From contig JAMJFZ010001868.1 of the NCBI GenBank assembly GCA_026225945.1, positions 4,504,001 through 4,568,000 on the forward strand: DNA of 64,000 nucleotides, written 5' to 3'. Each line of letters begins with the position of its first letter. The stretch's first letter is position 1. Position numbers and translations under genes: made by a program. Source of the DNA: Cricetomys ansorgei (taxonomy: Eukaryota > Chordata > Mammalia > Rodentia > Nesomyidae). This document shows positions 1-13,144 of the stretch, piece by piece. The notes beneath the pieces are model-generated. The model saw only the letters and a program-made list of their open reading frames with translations, was not told where the DNA came from and ran no database searches.

Positions 1-135
1 GGATAAGAACTCACTAGGTAGTCTTAGATGGCCTGGAGTTCACTATATGGGACAAACTTGACTACAACTTCTAATTCTCCTCCCTTAGCCTCCTGAGTGC
101 TGGGATTGTAGTCATGTACACCATGATCAGCTCAA
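1..135 (-). mobile_element. Diverged B1-type SINE, cut by window start
   Basis: The antisense B1 pattern is visible as GGCCTGGAGTTCACTATATG and then CCTCCTGAGTGCTGGGATTGTAGTCATGTACACCA. Many mismatches suggest an old copy. Confidence 0.7.
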
Positions 136-154
136 ATTACATTTTATGCTTCTT

Positions 155-182
155 TGTTTTTTGTTTGTTTGTTTGTTTGTTT
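155..182. repeat. (TTTG)n simple repeat
   Basis: Short run of TTTG units between TTGTTTTTTG and TTTTCTTG. Confidence 0.85.
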
Positions 183-199
183 TCTTGTACTGGAGAATA

Positions 200-1130
200 A
201 ACCCAGAGCCTATTGACACTTGATGGGTGTTCTGTTCCTGAGTTGCATCCTTAAATCTTAACTCCTGGTGAAAGGACTCAGTACCTTCTGCTCAGTAGTA
301 GTTTCAGGATGCATGGTAGGAGGAGTCATAGGAAATGCTCGCCAGAAGAAAACATCCCATTTACTAGCCTTTGTTCGATTCGTTTGAAATTTTGAAATGC
401 AGGTGGTCTCTAAGTAGAGAACTAGTTCCCAATTACAGCTTTCGGTGGGCCATTTTGCACTTCCCCCGTTGGTCCTGATTGCCCTTTTCCATTGTAGTTC
501 ATAAAGAACAAGGACTATAATGACACCTCCTTCCAAGATTTCCCTTTATGGCACAGACTTGACTTTGGCTCTGCTCGGAGGAAGTGACATGATGTAGAAA
601 TACATCCTCCTCGACAAGTGAGCTTTCTGCGCTTTCTTTAGCTTGTTGCTTTTACTTCGTCCTGGTAGAAGGATGGGAAGGGAAAGGCATTTGTAGCTTT
701 TGTTAATTGGCCAGCTGTAATGGCTTTTTTAAAAGCTACATTTTTTTGGTCAATGGTAGCCTATATTCAAAATCTTTCTGCATTTATTTGGTGGTTCAGC
801 AGCTACAGACTTTTCACAAGTTGCATGTGAGCTTTTAGAAGGGTTTTAGGGTGCCATTGCACAATTTATGGCGTGTGTGGAGGGAGCAAAGGGGCTGAGA
901 TCATGGCCATCTTGGTGATTGATGAGACAGTAAGATCTCATCTCCAGATACTGCTATTGCTTATTTGCTTTCATGCCACCAAGCCACCCAGAGTTGTACT
1001 TTTAAGGTAGTAAAGAGAAACAGATAACAGGAAAATAATCTCTTAGGTCATAAGCCACTAGTTCAGAGATATGAGGAAAACTACTGGAGACTCTGGTTTC
1101 CTGATTTAGCCAGATACCACATATATTTTC
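200..1130. other. Unique intergenic sequence
   Basis: No gene or repeat family recognised. Short frames here show no coding character. Confidence 0.4.
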
Positions 1131-1137
1131 CTTCTTT

Positions 1138-1322
1138 AAAAAAAAAATTTTATGTACTGTTTTCTGTATGAATGCTCTATCTAGACACATGCTTGCATGC
1201 CAGAAGAGGGCACCAGATCCCATTACGGATGGTTGTGAGCCACCATGGGGCTGCTGGAAATTGAACTCAGGAACTCCGAAAGAACAGCCCGTGCTCTTAA
1301 CCACTGAGCCATCTCTACAGCA
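1138..1322 (-). mobile_element. B2/B3-family SINE
   Basis: Antisense B2/B3: A-rich start, then CCAGAAGAGGGCACCAGATC, GGTTGTGAGCCACCATG, TGCTGGAAATTGAACTCAGG and CTCTTAACCACTGAGCCATC, the complement of the tRNA-derived head. Confidence 0.92.
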
Positions 1323-1329
1323 CATATTT

Positions 1330-3420
1330 TTTCATTTAATTTCTTCTTAACAGGGTGATTTAACCATATGTGCCAATTTTAATAGTAATGGACAAGGCCA
1401 TGATTATCTCAGAACAATGTAGGAGAGAGATGAGAGTCACTTAGGTTTCCCCACTCCCTCGCAGCAGTCAACCATCCATTTCCCAACCCAGTTGTTGAGT
1501 TTTGGAATCTCAAAATTTCATGACTTTTTGTTTTGGGAGTGTTCAGTCCTGAAGTCCACACCCTCCTCCTCTTGCTTCTGAATTCTTCTAGGATTGGGTC
1601 AAGGAATTCTGCGGCTTGTACTAGTTTGCCCTCTGTTCTGGAGCTGGGAGACCATGACTGTACGTTCTGTTTCTGAATCTGCTGACTTGACTCAGTGGTA
1701 AAGCTGTGCTCTGGCATCGTTTGACTCAGAGAAGAGCATTCTGGTTTTGGCTCATTGCCAGTATTCATTGTTCTGCTGGGTTTTGATTAGGGATCTTGTC
1801 GTTAACTCAATGAGGAGTAAAATGTTAAAAGGATGTTTTCATACTGCGTTAGGAAGTAGTACATGTTTGTCCTTTTACTTGGGAGAAGATACAAAGTTTT
1901 CTGCATTGTCCATGGCTCCCACAACATTTTGATGAAAGAAAAGCTGACACTTCAAGGTTTTTGCCAATCTCAGGAGCTGAACCCATTAATTTTTTTGGCT
2001 CAACTCAAATACATCCAGTAAGCTACCACATATTATAATATCAGCTATGTAAGTAAGTCATAGTAATCAGCCATTAAATTATATGAAAATATCTGCCTGA
2101 AGGTTGTCCATTCTGTTTTGCTTCACTCAGGCTTGGAGAATATAAAATATTGGCCAGAATGGCCACTAGCATTTGCCAAATAAATTCAGTACTTTATTTT
2201 AGAGGGTAGTAGACCTTGAGGTGTGTATGGAAGGGTAAAGTGACCTGTGCAATATGTTTGCTTCATCTGACCTAACCACTCTCAGTTGCAAATATTGAGA
2301 TTTTCCCTTTCATGTTACTACCATTCTCCAAATGTTGTAAACTTCACTCCATGTTTGGAGAAGTTTGTGGTTGTAAGAGGGTGTATCCATTTACACGTTA
2401 GGAGAAACTGAAGCAGTTCAGAATAGTTTCACAAAGTCTCAACGGCACGTGGCTATCACAATGGGTAGCATTAATACAATGGCTGGCTGTGGTCATCACT
2501 GGAAACCTTCACCAGATGACGGAAGAATAGCTAATATGGTTTCTTCAATAGAGGTGACATTAAAATATTCTCCTAATTGTACTGATTTAATAATGCATCA
2601 AGTACTTATTGAGAATTTGATATGTGCTAGGCACTTTCCTAGACTTAAGGAATACTACAGTAAAGAAGATAAAGTTATCTCATTATTAAAGAGTAGGCTC
2701 AAATGAGAATAGTATAAAGTTGTAATAAATTTTGAATAATAAACCAGGGTTGGGTGGTGGGGAAGTGGCTGGGAGGAATATAGGCTTAAATTATTAAGAA
2801 AACCCATGTGAGAATGACATTTAAGGTGGTACTGGAATAGCAGCTGGGACCAGAGTATTGGAGGCAGAGGAAAGAACCAGCCTAAAGTCAGGGTCTTTTG
2901 AGAAGAGAAATGACCATGGTCACCTGCATGAACAGGCGCTAGAAAGGAGAGGTGATAAGGATGCAAAAGGCAAGGAAATATGCGTCAAGATGTAGGCAGG
3001 AGCCGCCTCTCTCAGGGCCTGTGGACACAGACGAGGAGCTTGGTTAAAGGCTACAGGAAATGCATCTATCCCAATAGCAATCTTATCATCCATTCTTTAA
3101 AAGTATACTTAGAATGTGATCCCCCTTTCACTGTAATACCAATACTTTCACTCCTGAAGACCCAGCTCAAGAAATTGCTACTCTTTCTGCTGGTCATTCC
3201 TAGCATTCCTTGAATGAGAAAAATGAAAAGATCAAATAAAAAATAAAATCACTTAGTATGCTGACAGTGTAATAATTCTTTATATGCGCAGAAGGCAATG
3301 GACGGAATTTAGACGCTTGCATGCTGGTGAGTTTTAATAAAGGTTGATTAGCTACAGGGAGAGGGGGAGGGACCCTGAGTCAGGTAGATCAGGACCCTAT
3401 AGGCAGACAGAAAGGGGGAG
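1330..3420. other. Mostly unique intergenic sequence
   Basis: Apart from a possible L2 remnant near 2590, nothing is recognisable. The 119-codon minus-strand frame at 1409-1768 has no known homology. Confidence 0.4.
2585..2665 (-). mobile_element. Possible L2 3' end remnant
   Basis: AAGTACTTATTGAGAATTTG followed by TGTGCTAGGCACTTTCCTAG follows the antisense of the L2 3' end. It is short and diverged. Confidence 0.4.
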
Positions 3421-3429
3421 AGAGAAAGA

Positions 3430-3438
3430 CAGATAGAT

Positions 3439-3477
<39 letters not shown>
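3430..3477. repeat. (GATA)n microsatellite
   Basis: About 12 GATA units with one imperfect unit, in a purine-rich stretch (3360-3525). It is complementary to the TATC array at 5199-5481. Confidence 0.97.
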
Positions 3478-3529
3478 GGAGGGGGTGCAGAGAGAGGGAA
3501 AGAGAGGCAAAAAGAAGAGGAGTCTGAAG

Positions 3530-4650
3530 CCCATTGTGATTGTATGGGACTTATGATGCAGTCCTGCTGATAATGCAGAACAATATACCTGTCTGGAGGC
3601 AGATACAGGGCTTAGCAGGTAGGAATGTCAGGAGCATGGGGGCTGGGTAAGCTCCTAGGCACCTATGGGTACTTCACAATAGACAGAGATGTACAGAATA
3701 GGTTGTGGGCAGGGGAGTAGCGAAACTGAGATTTCATCTAGGAGATGTGTTATGACCAAAGCAGAGCATGAGTGGGGCAGTGGTAGCCGTCACAGTGCTT
3801 ACTGCTGAACACAACTGAGAGGTCAGTGTTGGGGTACACTTAAATGTATCCTCAAATATTATAAAACTACATACACTTCTGTGCAGTAATAAGCTGTTTA
3901 TCTAGTAGCCTGAGCCACTGCCAGAAGGTCACCTCCTTTAGCTATTGAAATCAGCTTCTTGAGAGTGGTCTCTAGAATGCAGACCACTGAGATATTTGTG
4001 TTAAAAGCATCCCATTGTATTAATGCTAATGGAGGAACTTTATGGGGGTCCTCCCTCAGCCTAAGCACCATGCAGGGAAGACCTTGCCCAGGGACTTGAC
4101 TGGCTAGTAAAATGGCATCCTGTTAGCCAGCTGAGGTTGGTAGGGTTGGTGCACTGTGGAAGTTCTATTCATTATGCATTAAGGATTGTGTAACAGTGGG
4201 CGTTACAATTCAATACTTCTTTTTAATAAAACACCTAGATGTGATGTGCAGGGGGTTGGGGCCAGAATAAGCAGGTCAGAGCCATGGGGGACTGAAGTCT
4301 GTGAATGAGCCATTTGAGGTGAGACCCTCAGCCTTAGAAGGCCAAGTCTTCTATCTCAGAACGTTGTCTTGGCTCTTTACTAAAACCTGCCAGAATTGTT
4401 AATATTAATTCTTTAATAGGTTATTCCGCATAACTGCTACTGCATTGGATTGGAAAAAGCAAGGAAAGAAAGACATGAAGGAAGGAAGAAGGGTGGATGG
4501 CTTATAGTTTGTAGAATAAGTAGAGAGAAGATGGGACCAGACCAAGGTGAGAAGGACTTGGGTAGGAGAAGAAATCAGTGTTTGAAATGGGATGTGTATT
4601 AAACATCCAAATGAGGGTGTCAGGTAACTTAGGGATATGTAATTCTGATC
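3530..4650. other. Unique intergenic sequence
   Basis: No gene or repeat recognised between the GATA array and the CA array. Confidence 0.4.
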
Positions 4651-4661
4651 TCATTGAGTTG

Positions 4662-4662
<1 letters not shown>

Positions 4663-4709
<47 letters not shown>
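4663..4709. repeat. (CA)n microsatellite
   Basis: About 23 uninterrupted CA units. Confidence 0.97.
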
Positions 4710-5198
4710 ATATTTAAATCAATGTGAATGTATTACATGATCTGAGGGATACAGTAGACAAATTGCAGAAGGCTGCCAACCAAACCCTAAGAATGCAAAG
4801 AGAAGAAACAGAAAGAAAACCCCACGAAGGGGGGCAAATCAGAAGCATCCTGACTTGGGTGTAATTGAGAAGTGTTTTAAGGAGGCAGTGGCTGACTTAA
4901 CTGCAAACACGTAAATGACTGCAAACACTTCTGAGAAGCTGTATAAATGAAGAACCAAAAATGACTACTAGCCTTGGCAAGATGCAAAACAGTATTGACC
5001 TCCCCAAAAAGGACTAGAGAAAAAGATGCACATTTAGAAAGAGAAACTGGTTCTGTAGCGAAATCTAGGAGGTGGCTTCTGTAAAAGGGAGGTAAGTTCA
5101 GGGGAGGAGTTTTTGTCTGTATTTTGTTTTAAAGCCAGAAAACATTAGAACAATCTTGGCACTGATCCAAGAGAAAGGCCTGTAGTTAGGTATTTTGT

Positions 5199-5334
5199 TA
5201 TCTATCTGTGTCTATCCCATCTATCTATCTATCTATCATCTACCTATCATCTATCATCTATCTATCATCTATCTATCTATCTATCATCTATCTATCATCT
5301 ATCTATCTATCTATCATCTATCTATCTATCTATC

Positions 5335-5377
<43 letters not shown>

Positions 5378-5445
5378 AATCTATCATCTATCTATCTATC
5401 TATCTATCCATCATCTATCTCTCTATCTATCCATCATCTATCTAT

Positions 5446-5481
<36 letters not shown>
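5199..5481. repeat. Long interrupted (TATC)n array
   Basis: About 280 bases of TATC with regular CATC interruptions. The open frames with YLSI- and IIYL-type repeats here are translations of the microsatellite, not genes. Confidence 0.97.
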
Positions 5482-5483
<2 letters not shown>

Positions 5484-5499
5484 GTGTTTGTATCAGCAA

Positions 5500-5502
<3 letters not shown>

Positions 5503-5537
<35 letters not shown>
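5503..5537. repeat. (CA)n microsatellite
   Basis: About 17 CA units, separated from the TATC array by only about 20 bases, forming a compound microsatellite. Confidence 0.95.
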
Positions 5538-5589
5538 CATATACGGTGTATGTATATATCAGAGGAAGGATGGAAAGACTTTAAAAGCT

Positions 5590-6330
5590 AGAAGATAGGG
5601 ATCTGTGCTGCAAATATTTGTCTTCTGAACTCATGGCAGCCATGGCTGCCTAAACGAGGGCGCAGGGGAAGGTGTTGGTGTTAGCCATTTCTGATGTGAA
5701 GAAATAAGTAAAAGATCAGTTCAACCTTTGGGTGTGATGATTGGTGGAATGAATGGGAACGAGAACAGAGGAGGCCTGTGACTGTACACAGGAAGTCTAA
5801 CCTTTTCAAAGGAAGGGGAAAATGTGAAAAGTGGGGTGGGGGGTGGAAGTGGGGTGAGCACAGCATGTTTCAAGAAGAGGGTTATAAGTGAAATTAAATG
5901 TGCATAAAGTTTTTTTGCTATACAAGAGAGAACACACGCAACATATTCAGTAGTGTGAGCGAAATTGAGGGAACTGTCATGCTTGGCTGGAGGCAGAGAA
6001 CTTTTAGTGGAAGCAGAAGGGGCTGAATCAACATGGTGTGGATTGAAATGGGAATGGAAGTTGGAAGACCAGGTCTGTAGAAAATTATTAGAAGATGTAC
6101 TTTTATCAATTAAGGAGGGAAAAGGCAATTAACTAGAAGATATGACATCGGGGGAGGGGCTTTTTAAAGAGAAGGCAGACAGGAAAGCACTGCTAAATGC
6201 TGCTAGAAAAAAGAAACTCTGAAGAAAAATATTTGAAGATTAGGAGAACAGAATAGCACATTCACCTAAGATCTCTGGTGTATATAGCATTTCGTTCCTC
6301 ACCAGGGGAAAAGGTTCTTTCCTTACTGTA
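5590..6330. other. Unique purine-rich intergenic sequence
   Basis: No gene or repeat family recognised. Confidence 0.35.
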
Positions 6331-6334
6331 ACAG

Positions 6335-6470
6335 AGAGACTGCTAATGTTATTGATGGTGGTGATGCTGACAGCTCACATTTACTGAAGTCATTGTGTGC
6401 CAAGCCTCTCAGATGGCTTATCCTATTTAACCTCCCTACTAGATCCCTACCATCCATCAGCATAACACCC
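6335..6470 (+). mobile_element. MIR SINE remnant
   Basis: CACATTTACTGAAGTCATTG, TGTGCCAAGCCTCTCAGATG and CTATTTAACCTCCCTACTAG follow the MIR core in order. Confidence 0.55.
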
Positions 6471-7124
6471 TTCATTGATTTCCCTGCTGCACTTGAATTG
6501 TAGTCCAGCCTCTAATTAATCCAGAGCTCTTGTTCTCCTCTCATTATTATTCCCTGTGGAGAAATGAGAAAAGAGGGATAGACAAATTCAAGTGGGAGAG
6601 CTTTGAGCAGCCAGACCCACTTAAGAATTTCCACTGAGCAAACTCACACAGATCCTAAACTGAGTACATAAATAGAAAAGGGGATTGTATAGTGAGGCCC
6701 TAAAGCACTGTTAAGACCCAGTGCCCCTGGCTGCTGTGCTGATGGTTCAGGTCTGGCTTGGTTAGAATGGATGTGATCTCAAGCAGACAAGTTCCATGGC
6801 TTTCCTATCCTGAAACGATGACTCCTTTTCCTTCATATTTGGTTCTTTCATTGATTATCTATTCATATTTTTGGGCAAATCTTATAAACAGGCAGCTAGT
6901 CTGGTTCAGGTGGGGTAGGCTGACCTTTGGGATGGACTGGGCCTCTAGGGATGCCGAAATGTAAACCGGATCTCCTCTGTAAGTGCTGTTTTCTGGATCT
7001 GGAGGAAATGTGTGACCTGCTCCCAGCCCTGGTCTTGTTTTCCAGACCGGCTTTTGTTAGAGTTTTCAGGAGTAGAAGGCAGAGTCCCAGCAAAGCCTGT
7101 TGGTTGTCAGGGGAAAGAAAATGT

Positions 7125-7156
7125 ACAAACAAACAAACAAACAAACAAACAAAAAA
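7125..7156. repeat. (CAAA)n simple repeat
   Basis: Seven or eight CAAA units. Confidence 0.9.
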
Positions 7157-7384
7157 CATTGGCTTGTCTGACCCTGGTCCTTCTGTTACAGTTCTAACTT
7201 TATTCCTAAGCCCTCATGGTGATTCCTATGGAGCAACCATAACCTGACCTGTTAAGGTGTCTATTTTTCTTTTTAATCACTTTGGTAACACTCTCCCCCA
7301 ACTCCTTTCTCTCTCAGAGAGGAACACCATGGAAGAGAGGATGGACGGGCTGTTAGAGCCGAGGATAAGGAGGACTGCAGCAAA

Positions 7385-7455
7385 ATAATGTCTTCTAGAC
7401 ATGTCCGGGCTGTTGTATCCATGAACTCATGATAGTTGTGTCTGTCTGAACAGGA
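7385..7455 (+). mobile_element. Short Lx-type L1 3' UTR fragment
   Basis: GTCTTCTAGACATGTCCGGG and ATGAACTCATGATAGTTGTG match the block 'tcttctggacatg...catgaactcacagcagctgtg' that recurs at 19890 and 52130 in this window. Confidence 0.4.
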
Positions 7456-7612
7456 GAGAGAGAAGGGAGAAAGAGAAAGGAAGTTGAAGATTTTTTCTGA
7501 TGAAAAAAGCAGGAAGAAATAAATGAAAGAATCATTCATAGTCTTGATTGGTCCTTTCATCTCACAATGTGCCTTGGATAATGTGTTTCCTTTCATTAGT
7601 TTTCAGGGTGAT

Positions 7613-7614
7613 CA

Positions 7615-7657
<43 letters not shown>
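7613..7657. repeat. (CA)n microsatellite
   Basis: About 22 CA units with one TA interruption. Confidence 0.96.
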
Positions 7658-7658
<1 letters not shown>

Positions 7659-8121
7659 TTTCTCTCCTACCTACCTCAGCTGCCCCTTTTGGCAAGAATA
7701 AGAGTTCTCATATAAAGGTGAACGAGGAGGAGACAGAGAAGAATCCAGAGAGAGTTCAGAGAGATTCAAGCAGTGCTGTGCAGTTTATCTCCATGTACAG
7801 ACGCTGTCCTTTAATGCCAACGAAACAAAAGTAAAAAAGAAAAAGCAAACAGTGAAGTATCACAACAATGAGAAAAAAGAAAGAAAAGATGGGAGGAATA
7901 AGAAAAATAAAACATCTTTTTAAACTCAACTTTTTGACCAATCCTAGCCTTTCAGTAGTCCCAACACCATGAATTCACAAACTGTTGTGATATTTGTCCT
8001 GAGTTCCTTGATTCCAACTCTAAGACATGAAAATGAGAGTTAAGTTTGAAGTCTGAATGGTAGGTAGACTGGTGGGATTGCTCATATTTGCTAAATGGCT
8101 TCTACTCATAAATGTACATGT

Positions 8122-8124
<3 letters not shown>

Positions 8125-8172
<48 letters not shown>
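8125..8172. repeat. (CA)n microsatellite
   Basis: About 24 perfect CA units. Confidence 0.97.
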
Positions 8173-8175
<3 letters not shown>

Positions 8176-8179
8176 GGAC

Positions 8180-10100
8180 ACCACAGCTATACTTCTATAT
8201 GGAGTGGCCTCAACAGCACACTTTGCTTTTCCATTCGTACAGCCCAGATAAGAGGCCGGGCTTGTCTCTTGACTTTTTCTCTAACAGCTCATGAGTACTG
8301 CAATGATTCTGCACACTTGCATGCTGAAGACAAGGGTATAAAAAGTTGGCATCCAAGGAAAAAGCATTTTTCATGTGGATGTTAGACCCCAAGGCCCTAG
8401 AAAAGGAAATGGAGGATACTTACAAAGATGTCTAAATTATTGAGCCCCAGCTTGCAAGAACATTTGCTGATGCTGGAAGCACACAGCCATGAAAGAGGCA
8501 ATGCCACCCATGCAGTGGGCATGGTCCTTGCACCATCAGCTCTCATCTGCAAAGCCCATGTTAGAGCCAGCCACAGGAATCGGAGCCTAGCCAATCACTT
8601 GCCTGTTAGGCTATCTAAGTGATGGATGGCAACAAGTTTTGAATGAGTGAAGAGAAGCCACTGTACCATTGGTCAGTATGACACCTCAACACAATTTGAT
8701 ATTAATGTGAGCACGCCACAGTCACATAGTTTCTGTATTATATCATATATTTATTGTTTTCTAAAGTCTTCAAGCATTCCTTTCTTTTTTGACGTCCAAA
8801 AACTGGAGGACCAGTCACAAAAGTCTACTGGGTCTATGATCCATAAGCCACACGAGTCCCAGTATGACTATGTATGCTATCAACACCTGCAGAGGACAAT
8901 GTCATATTGCAATGTCAAAATGCTGGACACGCTCAGTAGTTCATCCATACGCACATTTACTGAGCACTTTACCTCAGCTGAGAACTGTGACTTCTCAGGG
9001 ACTGAAAAGTTTATTGTAATTGATAACACTTTGAAGTCTTAATAAAAAGAAATGTCAGTTGAATTCAGTACAGACCTGGGAGTCTGAAAACTTGTTAGCA
9101 ACTCATTCAATGCTGCCTCCAAGATGCAAAAGAATCATGGGGAAGACCAAACTTCACCCACAGCTCTGACATCAGAAGCAAGGTAATTGTGTATTTGGTG
9201 ATATTTAGAACCATGCAACTGTAAAAGATGATTCATGCAAAAACAATATATAGAAAACAGGATAGAATAGAAAATACAATCCAGGACCATTCTCAGGGCA
9301 CGCCAACATTTAAATGACACACACTAAAAAGAAAAATTCTGGCGAAGAGTTGGAAAATGTGTTGCTAGGAGATGGCAAAGTATACAGGAAATGTGATATG
9401 TTTAGGGAGGAGTCAAATTGCTGCTGCTGGAAAGTAAGGATGAGAATGGAGACATAGACTTCAGGTTTTACAGTGACCTCAAACATGACAATTTCCCAGG
9501 ACACTTTTAACTGGAGACTAAAGCAAGACTGGCATGGAATATTCTGGGAAACAGAAGCCACACAAATGTCTGAGACTCATTATGTATTTAATATATGGTA
9601 GCTATTACATACATATCATAATTCAGCAGCAGGTTTTGTGGATTTCCTGTGTCAGCCATTGTTTTCTGGTATCCTTCCCTAAGCTGTGTCTTTTTCTAGG
9701 TTAGTTCTTTTCTTTCTCCTAAATTTGAATCTCCTTCACCTGTCCCTGGAGATTAGTCCTTTTCATTCCTGGTTCTTTCACCTCTTGGCAATGACTGCTT
9801 GGGGATAGGCATGGGACTGGCTAGTGGATCTTTAAAGCCATATGGATAGGGCTTCTTTATGAACAAAAGAATATTCCTGGGAAGAAATGCTGTTCTCTTT
9901 CACTGACTATTAATATGTCTTTTGGGAAATTTGGAATCTCTTACATATTTATCTGAATATGACTGAGAGAAGCTAGCATCAATAGTCTGTGGCTGATAAA
10001 ATTCAAATATGGAAAACCATCTATAGACCAGGATCTCTGTACCACTGGAATATGAAGACATACATTTCAAAACATGTATCAGAATATGAATCCCACAAGG
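8180..10100. other. Unique intergenic sequence
   Basis: No gene or repeat is clear. A 131-codon plus-strand frame at 8647-9042 shows no recognisable domain. A weak MIR-like phrase (ATTTACTGAGCACTTTAC) lies at about 8955. Confidence 0.35.
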
Positions 10101-10124
10101 CTTCTATTTTGATACAATTACAAA

Positions 10125-10262
10125 TTACATAATGTCAGGCATTGTTCCAAGACTTGGTATTTTATAGATGAGTTAACTGAGATGCAATGACCTTGTGTAT
10201 TTGTATAGAGACATACAGCTAGCAGTGGGGATTCAAATCTGAGTACTCTACTCTGATGTAAA
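10125..10262 (+). mobile_element. MIR SINE remnant
   Basis: CAGGCATTGTTCCAAG, ATAGATGAGTTAACTGAGATG, ACAGCTAGCAGTGGGGATTC and AATCTGAGTACTCTACTCTG follow the MIR 3' half in order. Confidence 0.65.
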
Positions 10263-10635
10263 CACTTTTCCTTAGGTTATTATGAAGGATATCTCTAAAT
10301 GATGTTTTTATATTGATTTTAACTACAAATTTAAGATAATAGGTTGTTTTTAGACTACTTTTCAGTAATGACTATTTGGAGCCAAACTTCCTTTTGCCAA
10401 CACTTGGCCTAGAATACTGAAGATATATGTGTGAGAAGGTCTTTTTGTGCATGTTCTATGACAATACCATTGTCTGAATGTAACAGAATCCAGGCTTGTA
10501 CACACTAACTTGGCTTAAATAACACTCAAGTTGTATACATGTGTTTGAATCTATAATGACTACAAATCTAATATTTAACATATTCTCTACCTTGTGTTTA
10601 AAGGCATTGATTCACCAAATCCACACTGAAATTTT

Positions 10636-10792
10636 TTGTTCATTTGTTTTGAGACAGAATCTCTCTATGTTGCCGTGGTTGACCAGGAGGAACTCACTGT
10701 GTAGAACAGGCAGGCCTAGAACTCACAGAGACCTGTCTGCCTCTGCCTCCTAAATGCTGGTATTTAAAGCATGCACCACCATGTCTGGTTTT
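10636..10792 (-). mobile_element. B1 SINE
   Basis: Antisense B1: TTTGAGACAGAATCTCTCTATG, GGCAGGCCTAGAACTCACAG, GACCTGTCTGCCTCTGCCTC and a CACCACCATGTCTGG end. Confidence 0.92.
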
Positions 10793-10799
10793 CCATGCT

Positions 10800-11680
10800 G
10801 AATTTTGATCTACAAGGTGCTACCATTTTCTGAATTTTACAGTTGTGATTAAACCATAGAAATTTGTGTTTTACTCCAAACAACTATATTGCCCGTTTCA
10901 AAGGCCATGCTTGAACTTTTGAATGGATATATATTTATCTTAAGGAAACTGCCATCCATCTGAAAACTACATAGCCTGTAATGATGGCACATTTTTTATG
11001 AGAGAGTGTGTACAGAGAAATGAGTCCACAATAAAGTAGACCAGAGGGATGCTAGTTTTTCCTCTGGGTTGGGAATTACAGTTAACATTTTATTCTCTTT
11101 AATATTTTGCTATAAGTAAGAGAAAGACTCAAGTGTGGTGTCTTTAAAGATTAGGTTTTGAGTCTTACGTGTTAGGTAAATTTATTAAGGTAATTTAGGG
11201 CTACTTTAGCTAAAGTCACTCAGTTGATGGCCAGTTCTTCCTTTATGTTTCCCAAAGGACTTCTGCTGTAGTGCTAGGTAAGGAAATACTCATTCACGTA
11301 AGATTTTCCCCCTTTGAATATTGACCACATCTTTCTGTCTCAGTGGGAAAAGACTGAATGAATCAATGTTTCCTGCTGCAGTACCACACTTTGTGCATAC
11401 TCTTGTTTTCGTTTTGTCAGACTGATAACTATCTCTAAGGCAGAGCATTAAACTAGGATTTCTCTTCATTGAGGTGAGTCAGAGAAGCTATATAATCGTA
11501 CTCTGTCATTTGTAAACTATGAGAAAATTCTGAGACCCACTTACTGAATCTAGAGGGCTCCTGCTTTATACCCAAAAGGAAGGAATACTGAAAAATATGA
11601 ACAGACCATTCTGAATCTCCCCATGCAGTTTATTTCTATAATGCTCACAAACTGAAGCTTCCATTAAAATCTTAAAGGGC
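10800..11680. other. Unique intergenic sequence
   Basis: No feature recognised. Confidence 0.35.
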
Positions 11681-11687
11681 AGCCAGG

Positions 11688-11835
11688 CAGTGGTGGCGCA
11701 CGCCTTTAATCCCAGCACTTGGGAGGCAGAGGCAGGTGGATCTCTGTGAGTCCGAGGCCAGCCTGGTCTACAGAGCGAGTTCCAGGACAGCCAGGGCTAC
11801 AGCAGAGAACCCCGTCTGGAAACGCCCCGCAGGTA
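11688..11835 (+). mobile_element. B1 SINE
   Basis: Sense B1: CCAGGCAGTGGTGGCGCACG, CTTTAATCCCAGCACTTGGG, GAGGCCAGCCTGGTCTACAG. The A-tail is missing, so the 3' end is probably truncated. Confidence 0.95.
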
Positions 11836-11839
11836 GTGG

Positions 11840-13140
11840 ACCAGCAGATAAATGAGCATTTACTTGAATTCAGTCACTGCCCCAAACAAACTAATCGAAT
11901 CCAAGGATGGAACTCCAGGCAACTCTGGTCTGTAGAAGCTGGGTCCAGTGTTTGCTGAGACAAGCCAGTGTTTGCAACTGGCCTCCAAGGTGATCAGATA
12001 GTCATGAAGACTTAACCTTCACCCGGTGGAATCTAAGTACTACCCAGGTAACAGTGTCAGAACTGTACTAGGGGCAGCCAGCTGGTACCTACTGTAGCCC
12101 TTCTTTTTGGCACCTGGGTAAATCCCACCATCCTTTGGGATCACAGAAATCTTCTGAGTTGCTAGTCGTGTAAGAGGAGAGGACAAATAGGCAGGTTGCT
12201 TTTCTCACACACATGCTCTTTCCTCTCTGATCTTAAAATATTCCTAAGGACAATAGCAACCAATCGCTCAGCTAGCTATTTATCTAGTGTTGAATGGATT
12301 GGTACATCAAACAAGTGAAATTCTAAGTTCACATTTCATTATGTTAGATAAAACAGTCATGTGTGCTCGGTTGGAGTACTTTGTCTATTAACTCAAGCTA
12401 ATGCCACATATCAGCCAAAGAACACTGGATGATCGCTTTGTAAACAACCCCAGTCACCTCTTAGGTTTCTACTTGATCAGTGTTTGCAGAGCAAACGGAA
12501 ACTCGATAAGACCCAGATAGGTTGCAAAATGGATTTCTGTATGCATTGCCAATAAATTATTTTTTCCTGGCAGTTATAATTTGTAGGTTTATACACCTTT
12601 CAAAATTTGCATTCTGCCTTATCATACAAAGCATTGAAGGATATTTACAGAATGATGTGAGTAAGATTATAAAGCACAGGTGGTTGGGTTGGAATTGAAA
12701 AGCCTCTGCAAAGGTTACTAATCCTTATGATAAGAACTGAAATATTATTAAATGCAAGTGATTGATTGTGCTATGGGTAGGCACTAAAATTCCATGATGT
12801 GTACTAAATTATGAGCTAATAAACAACATTGTTGTTCACTGACATCTATCCTCCTATTTTACTCTATTAAATCTTTATAAACATAATATTACTAAATTTA
12901 TACTTACTAACACATGCTCATAATAACACATAACACATAATCAGTATAGTTGTAATCCCAGAGCCACTATAGAATATCCTTTACTTCCTTAGAAATGTGT
13001 TGAAGAAATGTTTCTAGAATGAATTAATAGACTAAAAGGTGTTTAGTTTTTGAGATTTTTCATTTATTTACAGACAGGTTGTATCAGTCTTCATTAATAT
13101 CACTTTGTAGGGCAAGGATGTTTACATTTTTTAGAAATTA
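11840..13140. other. Unique AT-rich intergenic sequence
   Basis: No gene or repeat recognised. Confidence 0.35.
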
Positions 13141-13144
13141 AATT

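Noticed and set aside
1409..1768. 119-codon minus-strand frame
   Set aside because: No domain, no splice or promoter context; probably chance.
5195..5591. Two long plus-strand frames rich in YLSI repeats
   Set aside because: They are translations of the TATC microsatellite.
8647..9042. 131-codon plus-strand frame
   Set aside because: No homology recognised. This length is expected by chance in 64 kb read in six frames, and part resembles a MIR fragment.
11719..11958. 79-codon plus-strand frame
   Set aside because: It starts inside a B1 SINE and carries its translation.
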